NCBI GenBank assembly: GCA_016703425.1
Contig: JADJCA010000007.1
Coordinates: forward strand, 620,001-684,000
Direction of reading: 5' to 3'
Source of the DNA: Myxococcales bacterium
GTDB taxonomy: Bacteria > Myxococcota_A > Polyangia > Polyangiales > Polyangiaceae
DNA length: 64,000 nucleotides
The notes beneath the pieces are model-generated. The model did not search any database. It saw nothing but the letters and a program-made list of their open reading frames with translations, and had not been told where the DNA came from. This document shows positions 63,341-64,000 of this stretch, in pieces. How positions within the stretch are numbered: the first letter of the stretch is position 1; every line of letters starts with the position of its first letter. The translations under genes were made by a program, and so were the position numbers.

Positions 63341-64000
<660 letters not shown>

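Overview
The window reads as chromosomal DNA of a high-GC myxobacterium-like organism (Myxococcota, most likely the Polyangia side; this placement is inference). The grounds are very GC-rich third codon positions, many Cys-anchored lipoproteins, Pkn2-type Ser/Thr kinases, FHA proteins, OmpA proteins with thrombospondin type 3 repeats, a GltJ/AgmX-like gliding-motility protein, and two proteins with MYXO-CTERM-like C-terminal tails. I see no phage, IS element, CRISPR array, rRNA or tRNA.

Layout. 1-6.6 kb: the 5' part of a zinc-ribbon Ser/Thr kinase (minus), then scpA-scpB, whose product ends in 55 consecutive aspartates, a lipoprotein, and a coupled kinase-TPR pair. 6.6-9.5 kb (minus): a small HTH gene coupled to pmbA/tldE, and cheB. 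9.6-20.9 kb: lipoproteins, a MYXO-CTERM protein, a possible Imm51-like protein, a rhodanese-like protein lacking its cysteine, a hairpin-rich intergenic region, a divergent LysR/metallo-beta-lactamase-fold pair, a PHB-depolymerase-like esterase and a PAS hybrid kinase. 20.9-28.0 kb (minus): a tightly coupled chemosensory operon cheY-cheA-cheW-cheW-HEAT-cheR-GNAT. 28-41.9 kb: a molybdopterin-binding-fold protein, a double-FHA membrane protein, a triple zinc-ribbon membrane protein, the GltJ-like protein, a CAP-domain lipoprotein, two OmpA/TSP3 proteins and two tiny membrane proteins. 42.0-45.4 kb: the conserved rpmH-rnpA-yidD-yidC-jag cluster. 46.7-53.0 kb: a two-subunit NAD-type formate dehydrogenase followed by a SulP-STAS-cNMP-binding fusion transporter. 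53-64 kb: an FG-GAP lipoprotein, an FHA-GGDEF/aminotransferase/LuxE-like cluster, a divergent LpxK with a hexanucleotide-repeat insertion, a methyltransferase with a poly-Ser tract, a YeiH-family exporter, a beta-barrel-like protein, a BNR-type protein with a C-terminal anchor, and the 3' part of a 2-oxoacid dehydrogenase E2 gene.

Three conserved genes (cheY, the gltJ-like gene and yidC) are each broken by a single-base indel. YidC is normally essential, so sequencing or assembly error is the most economical explanation, and the three are annotated as genes with an apparent frameshift. Strong themes are signal transduction (three kinase types, chemotaxis, c-di-GMP, FHA), the cell envelope (at least eight lipoproteins, two OmpA proteins, LpxK, YidC) and unstable-looking simple repeats placed inside coding regions.
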